Source: Nitrospirota bacterium
GTDB lineage: Bacteria > Nitrospirota > Thermodesulfovibrionia > Thermodesulfovibrionales > UBA6898
Length of the DNA: 62,969 nt
Direction of reading: 5' to 3'
Assembly: GCA_021811105.1 (NCBI GenBank)
Contig: JAJZPM010000014.1
Span: 1-62,969 of the forward strand
Shown here: positions 1 to 8,341 of the stretch, piece after piece
How positions within the stretch are numbered: the first letter of the stretch is position 1
How the letters are laid out: each line of letters opens with the position of its first letter
Notes under the pieces: model-generated
What the model saw: the letters and a program-made list of their open reading frames with translations, nothing else
Databases searched by the model: none
What the model was told of the DNA's origin: nothing
Translations under genes and position numbers: made by a program

Positions 1-100
1 TGCTTTTCAAATTGCAGTTTCAAATCATTCAGCAGTTTCAACGCTTCCCCCAGGATTGATTTTCCTGTAATTGTACCATTTTCCCTTATGCCATGAGGGA
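1..100 (-). other. Open frame running off the left edge, unidentified
   Basis: On the minus strand one frame stays open from about position 98 to the window edge (roughly 32 codons), just downstream of the truncated recombinase and in a different frame from it. I do not recognise the product. It may be the start of another gene or the sequence that replaced the 3' end of the recombinase. Confidence 0.2.
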
Positions 101-688
101 TTAGACTTTATACACAGACTCTAAATAGGCCTCAAGATGGTCCGTGAGGCGAGGGCCGATAGGGACCAGGCGCGACTTAAAGAATTTACTATTGCGTACA
201 ATAATAAGGCTGTTCTCAATTTTCACATCGGCTATCGTTAGAGACAATGCTTCACTGATTCGAAGCCCCGTCCCAAAGAGGGTAAACACAATAGTACAAA
301 AGGTTGTTGCCTGAAGAGGACTTATTGGGGGCTCCAGCCGGTCAACGGCGGCAATGAGACGACACAGTTCCTCGGTGGTGTAAATGTAAGGCTTCATCGG
401 CTCGGGGCGCTTAGGTACTATTTTGGGAAGTGGACAGGAGTCGATATATCCCCTGCTCAGCGCAAATCGATAGAAATTATTGAGGATTATATACTTCTGA
501 TGTAAGAAACCTGTGATGTGGCCTGTTCTTGACAGGAAGGCTTCCACGGCACCCGGGATAACTTCTTCAATGTCGATATCCCCCATTGCTTTGCAAAATG
601 ATTTTAAGGCTATGGCCTCAGATTTATAACGCATTCCCATAGATTGCTTGAACGCCACATACCTCGTAACAAGCTCTACAAGCTTCAT
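101..688 (-). CDS. Truncated tyrosine recombinase (second recombinase of the element)
   Basis: A 195-residue protein with the N-terminal SAM-like core-binding domain (about residues 1-95) and the first part of the catalytic domain. The first catalytic arginine is visible (R143 in GTGLRISEAL), as is the beta-hairpin lysine region (SKFFKSRLVPIG, 167-178). The protein then ends at a TAA codon. Full-length relatives are about 300-330 residues and go on to the HxxR, His and Tyr nucleophile motifs, all missing here, so it should be inactive for strand transfer alone. Its start overlaps the end of the upstream recombinase by 4 bases, implying translational coupling. The loss could come from a frameshift or from replacement of the 3' end. 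Confidence 0.75.
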   Translation of the reverse strand: MKLVELVTRYVAFKQSMGMRYKSEAIALKSFCKAMGDIDIEEVIPGAVEAFLSRTGHITGFLHQKYIILNNFYRFALSRGYIDSCPLPKIVPKRPEPMKPYIYTTEELCRLIAAVDRLEPPISPLQATTFCTIVFTLFGTGLRISEALSLTIADVKIENSLIIVRNSKFFKSRLVPIGPRLTDHLEAYLESVYKV

Positions 689-1929
689 ATCAGGCCTCCT
701 ATATCAAAAGTGGCGACCTCACGGAGGCTTGGCAAATCTACTTTCGCGTAAATCCTGGTGGCGAGAGAACACCGGTGTCCCAAATGATCACCGATCTCTT
801 TGAGGGAGAAACCCTCAGCGACGAGGTGGGTGGCACACGCATGACGCAATGAGTGAGGTCCAAGATGGCGAACACGGATACCGAGACTCGCCATCCTTTT
901 ACTGGTCACGGGATAGAGCGTCCCTCCCGCAAGTGGCCGAAATGGGGGTACGAGAGTAAGGAATATCTCTCGATGCGAAGAAGGCGGACGTACTTCTTCT
1001 AAATAACGTATTATTGCGTTGCCGACTATGGTGATCAAAGGGTACGTCTGCCTTCCTCTTCTTTTAACGCGTGACACGGATATAAGGTTCTGTTCCCAGT
1101 CGAAATCCTCAAGTCTGAGTGCCAAGACCTCCCGGGCTCTGAAACCATAGATCGCAAGAAGCATCACCATGGCTCTGTCCCGTATATCAACGGCGCGATC
1201 TGTTTCCATGCTTGAGATCAAGCGCCTCACATCCTGCCAAGATGGTCCCGAAGGCAATTGCTCCTGGGTGAAGATGCGGGGGCCGTGTATCCCATGAGCG
1301 ATTGAGGACGAACACCAACCTTGAGAGCCTGCGTATTTAAAAAATGCCCTTAGTGCAGCCGCCATGTTTTTTACTGACTCGCGACAATTGCCGTTGGCGC
1401 CATAATATGCAAGAAAAGCATCGATGTCATTAAGACAAACAGCAGATATCTGACAACTCCGACTGCCATACCAGTGCAAAAAATGCGCAAGATGCCCGCA
1501 TCGCCGGTCGATGGTCAGCGAAGTGAATCCGCGTTCATCCTTCATCCATCCCCTGTAATTCTCAACCAGATTTGCAAATGGAATCGGTCTCTCGGGTTCG
1601 CGCCAATAGCCTAGAAAGCGAAGCCACGACCTCGCAACCCGGATAAATCTATAACGTGTATGGCGGAGAGTAAGCGCCTGCCCCCAGCAACGTTCCCGTT
1701 CCTCCCATCCGCGCGCAATAGTTTTGACTTGCTTGAGTGTTATTCCCTGTTCAAGAGAGGGGGGCAGCTTCCGTGCAACCCAAAAAAGTTCTCGTGCGAA
1801 CCACAATAAGGTAGACGGAGAGTACCCCTGTCTCTCACAATGCGTCAGATAGCGCTCTCGTTCTTCTTTGTAAGGGGCATTCTCGTGACGGGAGATAATT
1901 GAGGGATCTGCGTAAAGCTTTTCAAACAT
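685..1929 (-). CDS. Tyrosine recombinase/integrase, intact (first recombinase of the element)
   Basis: A 414-residue phage-integrase-family recombinase that cuts and rejoins DNA through a covalent 3'-phosphotyrosine. The C-terminal catalytic domain has the complete set: R264 (YGFRAREVLAL), a lysine at about 289-290, H359-S-L-R362, H385 (GHRC) and the nucleophile Y394 (RIYAKVD). The N-terminal 220 residues hold the SAM-like DNA-binding region. A strong ribosome site (AGGAGGT) lies 7 bases before the ATG at 1929. It is the first gene of a pair with the truncated recombinase. XerC/D host recombinases are shorter and not paired this way, so a mobile-element origin is preferred. Confidence 0.85.
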   Translation of the reverse strand: MFEKLYADPSIISRHENAPYKEERERYLTHCERQGYSPSTLLWFARELFWVARKLPPSLEQGITLKQVKTIARGWEERERCWGQALTLRHTRYRFIRVARSWLRFLGYWREPERPIPFANLVENYRGWMKDERGFTSLTIDRRCGHLAHFLHWYGSRSCQISAVCLNDIDAFLAYYGANGNCRESVKNMAAALRAFFKYAGSQGWCSSSIAHGIHGPRIFTQEQLPSGPSWQDVRRLISSMETDRAVDIRDRAMVMLLAIYGFRAREVLALRLEDFDWEQNLISVSRVKRRGRQTYPLITIVGNAIIRYLEEVRPPSSHREIFLTLVPPFRPLAGGTLYPVTSKRMASLGIRVRHLGPHSLRHACATHLVAEGFSLKEIGDHLGHRCSLATRIYAKVDLPSLREVATFDIGGLI

Positions 1930-2031
1930 GACTGGACCTCCTTTGATATTGGATATCCAGCATATAACAAGGATTACTTATGTGCTGTCAAACGCGGAAA
2001 AGCTATTGTATATTAGAGACGTTGAGTGCAG

Positions 2032-2568
2032 TCACAACATAAGTGAATCCGCAACATAAATCGCATAGGTGGCTTTCGCTTTCATGAGAGACGTATAGTC
2101 GACGATGCGATCCAGATATTGCGGCCTGTAATGAAACCACGGCGGGAACTGGAACACGACAACCCCAAGTTTCCCGGCATCTTTGAGCGGGGCGAGGGCA
2201 TCGACAAACCTCCGTCCGATCGCCATCAGCAGTTCCGTCTCCTTTATGTATACCTGCTTCCCATTTTTTTCCGGATCCGAAAGCGATCTGTAGACCTCAG
2301 GAGGAAGCGCACCGGGCGCGACCGCGTGGCCGGTCAGGGCAGCGAAGGCCTTCATGTGAAAGACAAAATCTCGGGGTGTCCGTTCCACCCAGAGCGAGGC
2401 ATTCCTCATGTCCGGGATGGCGTAGTAGCTTGAGTCGATTTCAACGGTATCGAAAAGAGTTGCATAGTATCTGAGCCGGTCCTCCGCCGACTTTGACTCG
2501 GTTGGGTAGAATTCACCGCTTTTCAGAAGGGGCTTCTCTGTCCATGAGCATGTGCCGACACGGATCAT
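2032..2568 (-). CDS. DUF72 (YecE-like) protein, 3'-truncated
   Basis: The N-terminus starting at the ATG of 2568 (RVGTCSW, then YYATLFDTVEIDSSYY) and the FQFPPWF block are typical of the DUF72 TIM-barrel family, whose biochemical role is unsettled. The protein stops at 178 residues, while the family is usually about 240-290. After about residue 160 (VDY) the sequence no longer resembles the family, and the last residues are probably encoded by the adjoining mobile element. The longer frame starting at 2661 is rejected because it would be translated through the palindromic repeat at 2592-2621. Probably a broken gene. Confidence 0.75.
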   Translation of the reverse strand: MIRVGTCSWTEKPLLKSGEFYPTESKSAEDRLRYYATLFDTVEIDSSYYAIPDMRNASLWVERTPRDFVFHMKAFAALTGHAVAPGALPPEVYRSLSDPEKNGKQVYIKETELLMAIGRRFVDALAPLKDAGKLGVVVFQFPPWFHYRPQYLDRIVDYTSLMKAKATYAIYVADSLML

Positions 2569-2574
2569 GAGGAC

Positions 2575-2580
2575 ATTATA
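2575..2580 (-). promoter_or_regulatory. -10 box of the DUF72 gene, nearly leaderless
   Basis: A perfect TATAAT on the minus strand ends 6 bases before the ATG at 2568. The place where a -35 box would sit is occupied by the palindromic repeat at 2592-2621. Confidence 0.45.
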
Positions 2581-2591
2581 ACGTACGGAGC

Positions 2592-2621
2592 GTAGGGGCG
2601 GCCCCCTGTGGCCGCCCCTAC
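2592..2621. repeat. Palindromic GTAGGGGC-type repeat
   Basis: Perfect 12-bp arms (GTAGGGGCGGCC and its complement) around a 6-base loop. The same GTAGGGGC-type end recurs in the palindrome inside carB at 47874-47901, so this is a dispersed family. It lies between two divergent genes. Confidence 0.85.
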
Positions 2622-2694
2622 CTAACACCTGACACCTAAAACTGAAGATATGTGATAGCATAAAAAAGTTTGGTTCTTTTTATCCGGACGCTTT

Positions 2695-3720
2695 ATGAAG
2701 GTCGCGAAGCTATATAGTTTCAACGATATCCGTATTGAGGACATTCCGCTTCCTGCGGTGGGGCCGCGCGATGCCCTGATCAGGACGCGCGCATGCGGGA
2801 TTTGTTCGGGAGATGTGATGCCATGGTACATAGAGAAGAAGGCCCCTCTTGTCCTCGGACATGAGCCGGCGGGAGAGGTCGCAGAGACCGGCGGCGAGGT
2901 GACCTCCGTCAAAAAAGGTGACCGGGTTTTCATCCACCATCATGCCCCCTGCTTTGCCTGCAGATACTGTAGGAGAGGGGATTACGTTCAGTGCGAAACA
3001 TGGAGGCATTCGCACATTGTACCCGGCGGTGTCTCGGAATACATACTCGTACCGGCGGTCAACCTTGAAAACGATACGATCCGCATCCCCGTTGGAATGG
3101 GCTTCGAAGACGCCAGCCTGATCGAACCCGTCGCGTGCGTGGTCAAGGGCCTCAAGCGCGCCCGCATCAGGCGGAACGACACTGTACTTGTCATCGGTCT
3201 CGGCGTGATGGGCCTCTTGAACGCTATGATAGCGCGACATTACGGCGCGAGCAGGATAATCGGCGCCGACAGGGTGAAGTTCAGGCTCGACAGTGCCCTC
3301 GAGTCAGGCGCGGACGAGGTTATCGACGTATCTGTAGGGGCGATCCATGAGGGGCTCGGGAGGGCCACCGGCGGGGAGATGGCGGAACTGGTGATCGTCG
3401 GCCCGAACAGCGCGGACGCGATGCTTGAAGGGTTGCGCTGCGTAAGGCCCGGGGGGCAAGTGCTCTTTTTCACTCCGGCCAAACCCGGCGAGATGCTCTC
3501 GATAGACCCGAACTATCTTTATTTCAATGACATAAACATCCTGACGAGTTATTCTTGCGGACCGGCTGACACCGCCGACGCCTGCGAACTGATAGAGCAA
3601 GGTGTTGTGACGGCCGAAGAGATAGTGACGCACCGTTTCCCGATCGAGAGGACGGAGGAGGCGTTCAGGTTGACCGCTGCCGCCGGCGACTCGCTGAAGG
3701 CGCTGGTGGTGTTTGATTGA
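2695..3720 (+). CDS. Zinc-dependent medium-chain alcohol dehydrogenase
   Basis: A 341-residue MDR-superfamily oxidoreductase that would oxidise an alcohol or polyol with NAD(P). It has the catalytic-zinc motif (CGICSGD near residue 36, GHEPAGEV near 62), four structural-zinc cysteines in the CFACRYCRRGDYVQC stretch (about 90-105), and a Rossmann nucleotide-binding turn (VIGLGVMGLL). The overall form resembles sorbitol or threonine dehydrogenases, but the substrate cannot be read from sequence. The cupin gene starts 21 bases downstream, so the two are probably co-transcribed. Confidence 0.85.
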   Translation: MKVAKLYSFNDIRIEDIPLPAVGPRDALIRTRACGICSGDVMPWYIEKKAPLVLGHEPAGEVAETGGEVTSVKKGDRVFIHHHAPCFACRYCRRGDYVQCETWRHSHIVPGGVSEYILVPAVNLENDTIRIPVGMGFEDASLIEPVACVVKGLKRARIRRNDTVLVIGLGVMGLLNAMIARHYGASRIIGADRVKFRLDSALESGADEVIDVSVGAIHEGLGRATGGEMAELVIVGPNSADAMLEGLRCVRPGGQVLFFTPAKPGEMLSIDPNYLYFNDINILTSYSCGPADTADACELIEQGVVTAEEIVTHRFPIERTEEAFRLTAAAGDSLKALVVFD

Positions 3721-3741
3721 ATTTTTTTGGGGGAGCCGTAC

Positions 3742-4209
3742 ATGACAAAGAAGCGTGAAGTGAAAGTCTCGGTATGCGAAATAGGAGGTGCGAAAAGGCC
3801 GGCCGGGAGGAAGTCGAACCGGAATGCCTTTTACCGCCACAAGGGCGACATGGCCTGGTGCGGGGTCAGGGACGAGCCGTACAAGACGGAGGAGGGGGCA
3901 TGGTCCGGCATCATCAGGCGGGTGTTGGTGGGCGGAAGGGGGGAATCCGCGAAGTTCCATGTGAGGTATTTCGAGATCGAGGCGGGCGGCAACAGCAGTC
4001 TTGAACGCCACCGGCATGAACATGTGGTGATATGCGTGAAAGGCGAGGGCATCGTCAGGACGGGGAAGACTAAGAAGAGGATGGCCTTCATGGATACCGT
4101 CTATATTGCACCGGACACGGTCCATCAACTGATGAATCCCTCTGAACGGCCGTTCGGCTTCCTCTGCATCGTCAACGCCAGGAGGGACAGGCCGAAAGTC
4201 CTGGGGTAG
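3742..4209 (+). CDS. Cupin-domain protein
   Basis: A 155-residue protein with one cupin beta-barrel: the HRHEHVVICVKGEG segment supplies metal-binding His and Glu residues and the later PDTVHQLMNPS segment supplies the last histidine. Such small cupins bind a metal and act as sensors, isomerases or dioxygenases. I chose the ATG at 3742 because GGGGGAG lies just before it, rather than the TTG at 3727. It follows the alcohol dehydrogenase closely, and a role on that enzyme's product is possible but unproven. Confidence 0.75.
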   Translation: MTKKREVKVSVCEIGGAKRPAGRKSNRNAFYRHKGDMAWCGVRDEPYKTEEGAWSGIIRRVLVGGRGESAKFHVRYFEIEAGGNSSLERHRHEHVVICVKGEGIVRTGKTKKRMAFMDTVYIAPDTVHQLMNPSERPFGFLCIVNARRDRPKVLG

Positions 4210-4234
4210 AGTGTTCCAGGACCCCGCGACTCGC

Positions 4235-4264
4235 TTGTTTTGGGCGAGACAGATAGTCTATTAT
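4235..4264 (+). promoter_or_regulatory. Promoter of the ccs operon with an overlapping palindrome
   Basis: TTGTTT (4235-4240) and TATTAT (4259-4264) are separated by 18 bases. The -10 box lies inside a perfect 13-base palindrome, GTCTAT-T-ATAGAC (4256-4268), which could be a repressor site. Confidence 0.45.
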
Positions 4265-4293
4265 AGACAATTACTGCTTAGGGAGTCATTTGA

Positions 4294-5730
4294 ATGGAAA
4301 AAGAGAAGAATAAGTCGTTCATAGACCGGGTTTGGGACCTTTTCGCGTCCGTAAAATTCGCGGTCGTCATTTTTTCGGTCATCGCACTGACGTCGATGGT
4401 CGGGACGGTCGTCGAGCAGAATGTGGAACCCGAAAAGAACCTTACGGTCCTCGCGAAACTGTTCGGAGAGTCCGCGGCGCCCACCCTGTATAGTATTTTG
4501 GACAAGCTCGGTTTTATGAATATGTATCACTCGTGGTGGTTCGTCACATTCCTTCTCCTCTTTGCTATGAATCTTATTGTATGCTCGCTCGACCGGCTTC
4601 CGAGAATATTGAAGCTCGTCAGGGAGCCGATCAGGCCACTATCCGAGGAGCATATAGAAAAGATGTCGATCAGAAGGAGCGTCCTCTTCAAAGGCAAGCC
4701 GTCTGCTCTCAAGGACGAAGTCGCGTCGGCGATCAGAAAAATAGGGTTTCGGCCGTCGGAGTCCGAAACCGAGAAGGGACTGCAGTTTTATGCCGAGAAG
4801 GGCAGCTTTACGAGGCTGGGCGTCTATATTACCCATCTCAGCATCCTGATCATTCTTGCGGGGGCGATCATCGGACTCTATTTCGGATTCAACGCCTATC
4901 TCAACCTGCCTGAGGGCCAGACCTCCACGGTCGCGTACAAAGACGGGGGGGCGGAAGTGCCGCTCGGTTTCGGGATCCGCTGCGACAATTTCGAGGTCGA
5001 CTATTATGGCGACAGCGACATGCCAAAGGCCTATAAGAGCTGGCTCACAGTCTTCAAGAACGGCAAAGAGGTAATGAATAAGGTGATTTCAGTGAATGAT
5101 CCGCTGACGTATGAAGGCATCACCTTCTACCAGTCCAGTTTCGGCACGGTGCCGGACAGCATGGACAGGGGAGTTGTGGTGCTCACTGTTGCGTCGAAGG
5201 ACGGCAAGAGCGAGCAGGTCAACACCAGGGTGGGCGGCGCCTTCACGATACCCGGAACTTCCGAAACCGGCAAGATCACGAACTTCAGTCCGGCCCTTTC
5301 GTTCGACCAGGCAGGCAGGCCGTACACATATGACCGGAATCTTTTGAATCCGGCGATTTTCGTCGAATTTTCGAGCCCGGCCGGAAAGCCTTTTTCGGGC
5401 TGGATCCTGCAGAGGTATCCCCAGACCTGGAATCTGCCTGACGGTGGCAGGGTGGAGTTTCGGAGCTTCTGGGGGGTGCAGTATACCGGGCTGCAGGTCA
5501 GGAAGGACCCCGGCGTGCTGATCGTGTATCTGGGTTGCATTATCATGGCCATCGGCCTGTATATAACATTTTTCATGAGCCACAGGAGGCTCTGGGTGAG
5601 CCTCGCAGAGGAAAAAGGTACTGCGAGGATCCTGATCGGCGCATCCGCCAACAGGAACAGGGCATCCTACGAAAAAGACATAGAAAAACTGGCGGGACTT
5701 CTCGGCGAGGCCCGCAAAGGGGGAAAGTAG
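4294..5730 (+). CDS. resB: Cytochrome c biogenesis protein ResB (Ccs1)
   Basis: A 478-residue membrane protein of System II cytochrome c maturation, which with CcsA carries haem across the membrane and attaches it to CxxCH motifs. Hydrophobic segments lie near residues 20-40, 75-95, 175-200 and 405-430, and the large region between the third and fourth is extracytoplasmic, as in the family. The N-terminal RVWDLFASVKFAVVIFSVIALTS stretch is typical. The next gene, ccsA, starts at the base after the stop codon, so the two are coupled. The operon continues to a sensor kinase that itself has a CxxCH motif. Confidence 0.9.
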   Translation: MEKEKNKSFIDRVWDLFASVKFAVVIFSVIALTSMVGTVVEQNVEPEKNLTVLAKLFGESAAPTLYSILDKLGFMNMYHSWWFVTFLLLFAMNLIVCSLDRLPRILKLVREPIRPLSEEHIEKMSIRRSVLFKGKPSALKDEVASAIRKIGFRPSESETEKGLQFYAEKGSFTRLGVYITHLSILIILAGAIIGLYFGFNAYLNLPEGQTSTVAYKDGGAEVPLGFGIRCDNFEVDYYGDSDMPKAYKSWLTVFKNGKEVMNKVISVNDPLTYEGITFYQSSFGTVPDSMDRGVVVLTVASKDGKSEQVNTRVGGAFTIPGTSETGKITNFSPALSFDQAGRPYTYDRNLLNPAIFVEFSSPAGKPFSGWILQRYPQTWNLPDGGRVEFRSFWGVQYTGLQVRKDPGVLIVYLGCIIMAIGLYITFFMSHRRLWVSLAEEKGTARILIGASANRNRASYEKDIEKLAGLLGEARKGGK

Positions 5731-6825
5731 ATGAGCGGTTCGGCTAGTTCGGTTTTCTTCGGCATATCAACCATCGCGTATGTGCTCGCAATGGTTCTGT
5801 ACATAGGATATCTTGCGTTCAGAAAAAAGACGATCGGCGTCGTCGCCACCACTGTGACGATCGCTGGATTTTTATCGCAGACGCTTGCGATTCTGTTGAG
5901 GTGGAAGGAGTTCTACGATATCGGCCAGATGGGATGGTTGAGGGCTGTACCGCTCACCAACCTTTATGAGTCGCTGATCTTTTTCGTGTGGTGCCTTATC
6001 CTCGCGTATCTTGTGATTGAGTTCAAATACAAGAACCGGACTTTCGGGGCCTTCATAACGCCGGTGGCGGCGCTTGTTCTCGCGTTCATCGACATATCCG
6101 GGATGTCGAAGAACATCCAGCCCCTCGTCCCCGCCCTTCAGAGTAACTGGCTGCTAGCCCACGTGATGATGAGTTTCATCTCCTATTCGATGTTCGCCGT
6201 CTCCTTCAGCACCGGCCTGATGTATCTGATCGTGAAGACCGAGAAGCGGAACGAACCGGCCTATATTTTCTGGACGGTCATGCTCAGCATCTTCATCATC
6301 GTCCTCTGTGCGATGGGGCTCGATTACCTGACGTTCAAGTTTTCGGTGAAGAGCCAGGAAGAGCTCATCAAGGGCTATCTCTTCAAGGCCACGTTCAGAA
6401 ACAGTTCATCTGCCATTTCGCTCCTGAGCTGGGCGGTCTCCGCAGCGCTCACCTTCGTCATCTGGCGGTTCGGCGGGGCCCTTAGAAAGATCATTACAGG
6501 GTTCAACATCTCAGCCGAGACCCTCGATGAGATCACGTATAAGAGCATCGCGATGGGGTTCCCGATCTTTACCCTCGGGGGGCTGATATTCGGGGCGATC
6601 TGGGCGGACCAGGCATGGGGAAAATACTGGACGTGGGACCCGAAGGAGACGTGGTCGCTCATCACCTGGTTTTTCTACGCCTTTTATCTCCACAGTCGCC
6701 TGATGAGGGGATGGAGGGGAAAAAAGGTCGCCATGGTGGCCGTGCTCGGGTTTGTGGCCGTGATCTTTACCTATCTCGGTGTCAATCTTCTGCTTTCGGG
6801 ATTGCACAGTTATGGGTCGCAGTAA
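5731..6825 (+). CDS. ccsA: Cytochrome c biogenesis protein CcsA (CcsB/ResC)
   Basis: A 364-residue polytopic membrane protein, the haem-handling partner of ResB. The diagnostic tryptophan-rich WWD motif is present (WGKYWTWDPKETW, near residue 296). The hydrophobic segments contain conserved histidines such as LLAHVMMSF and GLHSYG that are known in the family as haem ligands. It follows resB without a gap. A histidine kinase gene begins 69 bases downstream. Confidence 0.92.
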   Translation: MSGSASSVFFGISTIAYVLAMVLYIGYLAFRKKTIGVVATTVTIAGFLSQTLAILLRWKEFYDIGQMGWLRAVPLTNLYESLIFFVWCLILAYLVIEFKYKNRTFGAFITPVAALVLAFIDISGMSKNIQPLVPALQSNWLLAHVMMSFISYSMFAVSFSTGLMYLIVKTEKRNEPAYIFWTVMLSIFIIVLCAMGLDYLTFKFSVKSQEELIKGYLFKATFRNSSSAISLLSWAVSAALTFVIWRFGGALRKIITGFNISAETLDEITYKSIAMGFPIFTLGGLIFGAIWADQAWGKYWTWDPKETWSLITWFFYAFYLHSRLMRGWRGKKVAMVAVLGFVAVIFTYLGVNLLLSGLHSYGSQ

Positions 6826-6894
6826 TAGATTCTGACGTTGAACAGCCGGCGGCCGGGTGAAAACCGGCCGGGAAGAAGGCGGGCAGACTGACAG

Positions 6895-8340
6895 ATGGGG
6901 CTCCACAAAAAGTTTACGCTTTTTTCTGTTCTTTTTGTGACTGCGGCGGTTGCGCTTTTTTCATGGGAGGCCTTCGAGACCGTAAGGGGCAGGATTAAAA
7001 GCATCCAGAAGGAAAAGGTCGATCTCCTCTCCGAAGTCATTGCCAACGGGTTGAAAACGATCATGCTCGAAGGCAGGGGAAAGGAATTTCAGAAATTCCT
7101 CGACACCCTCATCGCCGAGGACATCGCGGCGGTCAGGATCTATACCAAAAACGGCGTGATCCTCAGCTCATCCATTCCGGGAGAAGTAGGCAAGCACGTG
7201 CCGACCGAAGGCGCGGTTTCTCTCCCCGACAGGGGAGCGTTGCTTTCGTTCGACGGCGACCATGAAAACAGGGAAGTCTATTCCAAAAGCGTCTTGATCA
7301 GAAACGACCAGCTTTGCAGAAGATGCCACGGCAGCAGGGAGGCCGTCAACGGCATCCTTGACGTGGTGCTGTACACCGACGAGACCGACCGCCTGATTGC
7401 CGCAAGTGCAAAAAAGATTGGACTGACCGGCCTTGCTGCGGTCGTGGCGTTTTCCGCGGCGATAGGGCTGCTCAGTTCGCGGAGGGTTAAGCGGCCGCTT
7501 GACGAGATGATAAGGTTTCTGAAAAAGGTTGAGGCGGGGGACCTCGGAACGAAGATCCCGGTAAAGGGCAATGACGAACTGGCACGGTTGGCGGAAAGCC
7601 TCAATGCGGTCATCTCCGATCTCGGTCGTTCCCGGCGGGAAATCGACAAATGCCTGACCGACAAGAGCATTTATGTCGAGAGAATGGCGTCTTTGGGCGA
7701 ACTCGCGGCCGCAGTGGCCCATGACATCAAAAACCCTCTTGCAGGAATCAGCGGTGCGCTGCAGGTGCTGGCTGAGGATTTTCCCGAGGATAGCCCCCGC
7801 AAGGAGATCGCCTGCGAAATTCTGAACGAGATAGGGCGTCTGGACGCGGCGGTGAAAGACCTGCTGATGTACGCCCGCCCCCCGGAGCCTAATTTGATCT
7901 TGACGGACATTAATGCTATTATCGAGGAGGTCATGAATCGGATCGAGGAGCAGGCCGCGGCGCTCGGCGTGAAAATTACCTCGACATCGGATAGTCTGTC
8001 CGAAACGCTTGCCGATCCCGAACAGTTGGAGAATGCAATCACTAACATGGCGCTGTATTGCCTCCAGGCGATGCAGGGAGGAGGAACGCTGAGTTTTTCG
8101 ACCCGTGACAATTACGGTTCAGGCGAAATCGAGATCGCCCTTTCGGACACGGGGGACGGAATACGCGACGAGGAGATTGCGGACGTCTTCAAACCTTCCT
8201 TCTCGACGAAGCACTCGGGCACGGGCCTCGGCCTGGCGATAAGCCGGAACGTCGTGGAAAGCCATAAAGGCCGGGTCGAGGTGGAGAGCATCCCCGGAGC
8301 GGGCAGTACATTCCATATTTTTCTGAGGCAGAAGAGGTAG
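6895..8340 (+). CDS. Sensor histidine kinase with a c-type haem motif
   Basis: A 481-residue membrane kinase. TM1 lies at about 8-26, an extracytoplasmic domain at 27-172, TM2 at about 175-195, HAMP at 196-248, the phospho-acceptor H276 in AHDIKNPLAGI, then the ATPase domain with DTGDGI (418-423) and GTGLGLAIS (442-450). The sensor domain contains C141-R-R-C144-H145, a covalent haem c attachment motif on the side where ResB/CcsA deliver haem. In the N-box, Tyr388 stands where the family has the Mg-binding Asn (N384-MAL-Y388), so ATP handling may be altered. The NtrC-type regulator follows at once and is the likely partner. Confidence 0.88.
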   Translation: MGLHKKFTLFSVLFVTAAVALFSWEAFETVRGRIKSIQKEKVDLLSEVIANGLKTIMLEGRGKEFQKFLDTLIAEDIAAVRIYTKNGVILSSSIPGEVGKHVPTEGAVSLPDRGALLSFDGDHENREVYSKSVLIRNDQLCRRCHGSREAVNGILDVVLYTDETDRLIAASAKKIGLTGLAAVVAFSAAIGLLSSRRVKRPLDEMIRFLKKVEAGDLGTKIPVKGNDELARLAESLNAVISDLGRSRREIDKCLTDKSIYVERMASLGELAAAVAHDIKNPLAGISGALQVLAEDFPEDSPRKEIACEILNEIGRLDAAVKDLLMYARPPEPNLILTDINAIIEEVMNRIEEQAAALGVKITSTSDSLSETLADPEQLENAITNMALYCLQAMQGGGTLSFSTRDNYGSGEIEIALSDTGDGIRDEEIADVFKPSFSTKHSGTGLGLAISRNVVESHKGRVEVESIPGAGSTFHIFLRQKR

Positions 8341-8341
8341 G

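Larger units (their letters stand above)
1..2090 (-). mobile_element. Remnant of a RIT-like (recombinase-in-trio) element
   Basis: Two tyrosine recombinase genes read leftward with a 4-base overlap. The first is intact and the second is cut off in the middle of its catalytic domain. Tandem, overlapping recombinases of this kind are the hallmark of RIT elements, which normally carry three. The third gene is absent or lies left of the window. On the right the element abuts a DUF72 gene that loses its family C-terminus at about 2040-2100, so the right boundary is probably there. I could not identify terminal inverted repeats with confidence. Confidence 0.5.

Noticed and set aside
2032-2661. Longer start for the DUF72 gene at 2661
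   Set aside because: It would add 31 residues translated from a palindromic repeat; the family N-terminus begins at the ATG of 2568.
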